Assembly (NCBI GenBank): GCA_963751335.1
Contig: CAVVUB010000004.1
Span: forward strand, 124,001-188,000
Source: Bog-473 sp963751335
GTDB taxonomy: Bacteria > Actinomycetota > Acidimicrobiia > Acidimicrobiales > RAAP-2
DNA: 64,000 nt
Direction: 5' to 3'
Of this stretch, positions 63,713 to 64,000 are shown one piece after another. The translations under genes and the position numbers were made by a program. Position 1 is the first letter of the stretch, and the number at the start of each line of letters is the position of its first letter. The notes beneath the pieces are model-generated. The model made no database searches. It had not been told where the DNA came from and worked only from the letters and a program-made list of their open reading frames with translations.

Positions 63713-64000
63713 ATGGAGCCGATCCCGCCGCAAGAGGTCAGTGAAGTTCAGTTCGACGAGACCGTCGATGTCGTCGTGGTCGGGCTCGGCGTCGCCGGCG
63801 CATGCGCCGCGGTGTCGGCTCGGCAAGCCGGAGCGGACGTATTAGTCGTCGAACGGAGTTCGGAGCCCGGCGGGACGTCGGCGCACTCCGGCGGCTTGAT
63901 CTACCTGGGAGGCGGCACCGCGCTCCAGATCGCCTGCGGGTACCAGGACTCGGTTGACAACATGGCCGCCTTCCTGCGATCTGCGCTCGGGCCTGGTGTG
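63713..64000 (+). CDS. FAD-dependent dehydrogenase (fumarate reductase/ketosteroid dehydrogenase type), 3' end off window
   Basis: Ninety-six residues are visible, starting with ATG 63713 behind GAGAGGAG. They contain the FAD Rossmann motif VDVVVVGLGVAGACAAVSAR, ERSSEPGGTSAHSGGLIYLG and GGGTALQIACGYQDS. This start is typical of FAD_binding_2 flavoproteins such as 3-ketosteroid-delta-1-dehydrogenase and fumarate-reductase-like enzymes. The catalytic part lies outside the window, so the substrate cannot be told. Confidence 0.85.
   Translation, partial: MEPIPPQEVSEVQFDETVDVVVVGLGVAGACAAVSARQAGADVLVVERSSEPGGTSAHSGGLIYLGGGTALQIACGYQDSVDNMAAFLRSALGPGV

Overview
The window is high-GC bacterial DNA from an actinobacterium. 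The evidence is a fused, lipoyl-free 2-oxoglutarate dehydrogenase (Kgd), two luciferase-like (LLM) flavin/F420-type oxidoreductases, an SCO6745-type protein, a LysM-BTAD regulator, many GTG/TTG starts and a lysine/alanine-rich histone-like tail. A remnant of the secreted YW-x-V-x-GDGG-x-x-x-FGDA repeat type points towards Acidimicrobiia, but that placement is inference from gene content and was not tested by phylogeny.

Layout. 1-17.5 kb is dense core metabolism: a partial peptide-type ABC substrate-binding protein, a DMT-type transporter, kgd translationally coupled to an unusual NYN-S1-histone-tail protein, fabZ-xth, a ThDP enzyme/FAD oxidase pair, a UvrD-type helicase, and divergent ddl and murF for the D-Ala-D-Ala branch of peptidoglycan. 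17.5-28.4 kb is a worn accessory region with small enzymes, a universal stress protein, a Crp/Fnr regulator and at least four genes carrying a single-base frameshift, plus remnants of an Smr gene and of a secreted repeat protein. 28.5-43.6 kb is intact again: a sigma-like/secreted/LysM-BTAD operon, an aldehyde dehydrogenase, a CHAP-domain protein, an OafA-type acyltransferase with SGNH domain, a lipoprotein, an inositol-phosphatase-like gene coupled to an SCO6745-like gene, and a VOC-ArsR-SRPBCC operon with a readable promoter and operator.

43.6-57 kb has low coding density and encodes surface or exported products: a parallel beta-helix/LamG protein, a 947-residue esterase-like protein with InlB-type repeats, a secreted protein, a GT-C-like membrane protein whose frame has no stop before the next gene, a UDP-galactopyranose-mutase-like flavoprotein and a hexapeptide acyltransferase. 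A tRNA-Val(TAC) lies among them. 57-64 kb is accessory: a frameshifted SDR, an intact small Smr protein, two LLM oxidoreductases, an alpha/beta hydrolase behind a perfect palindrome, a decayed SRPBCC gene and the start of a flavoprotein dehydrogenase at the window edge.

No CRISPR array, phage module or intact insertion sequence was seen. The strongest unexplained signals are the Kgd-coupled NYN-S1-H1-like protein, the LysM-BTAD/sigma-like operon, and frameshifts confined to accessory segments while the core genes are intact.
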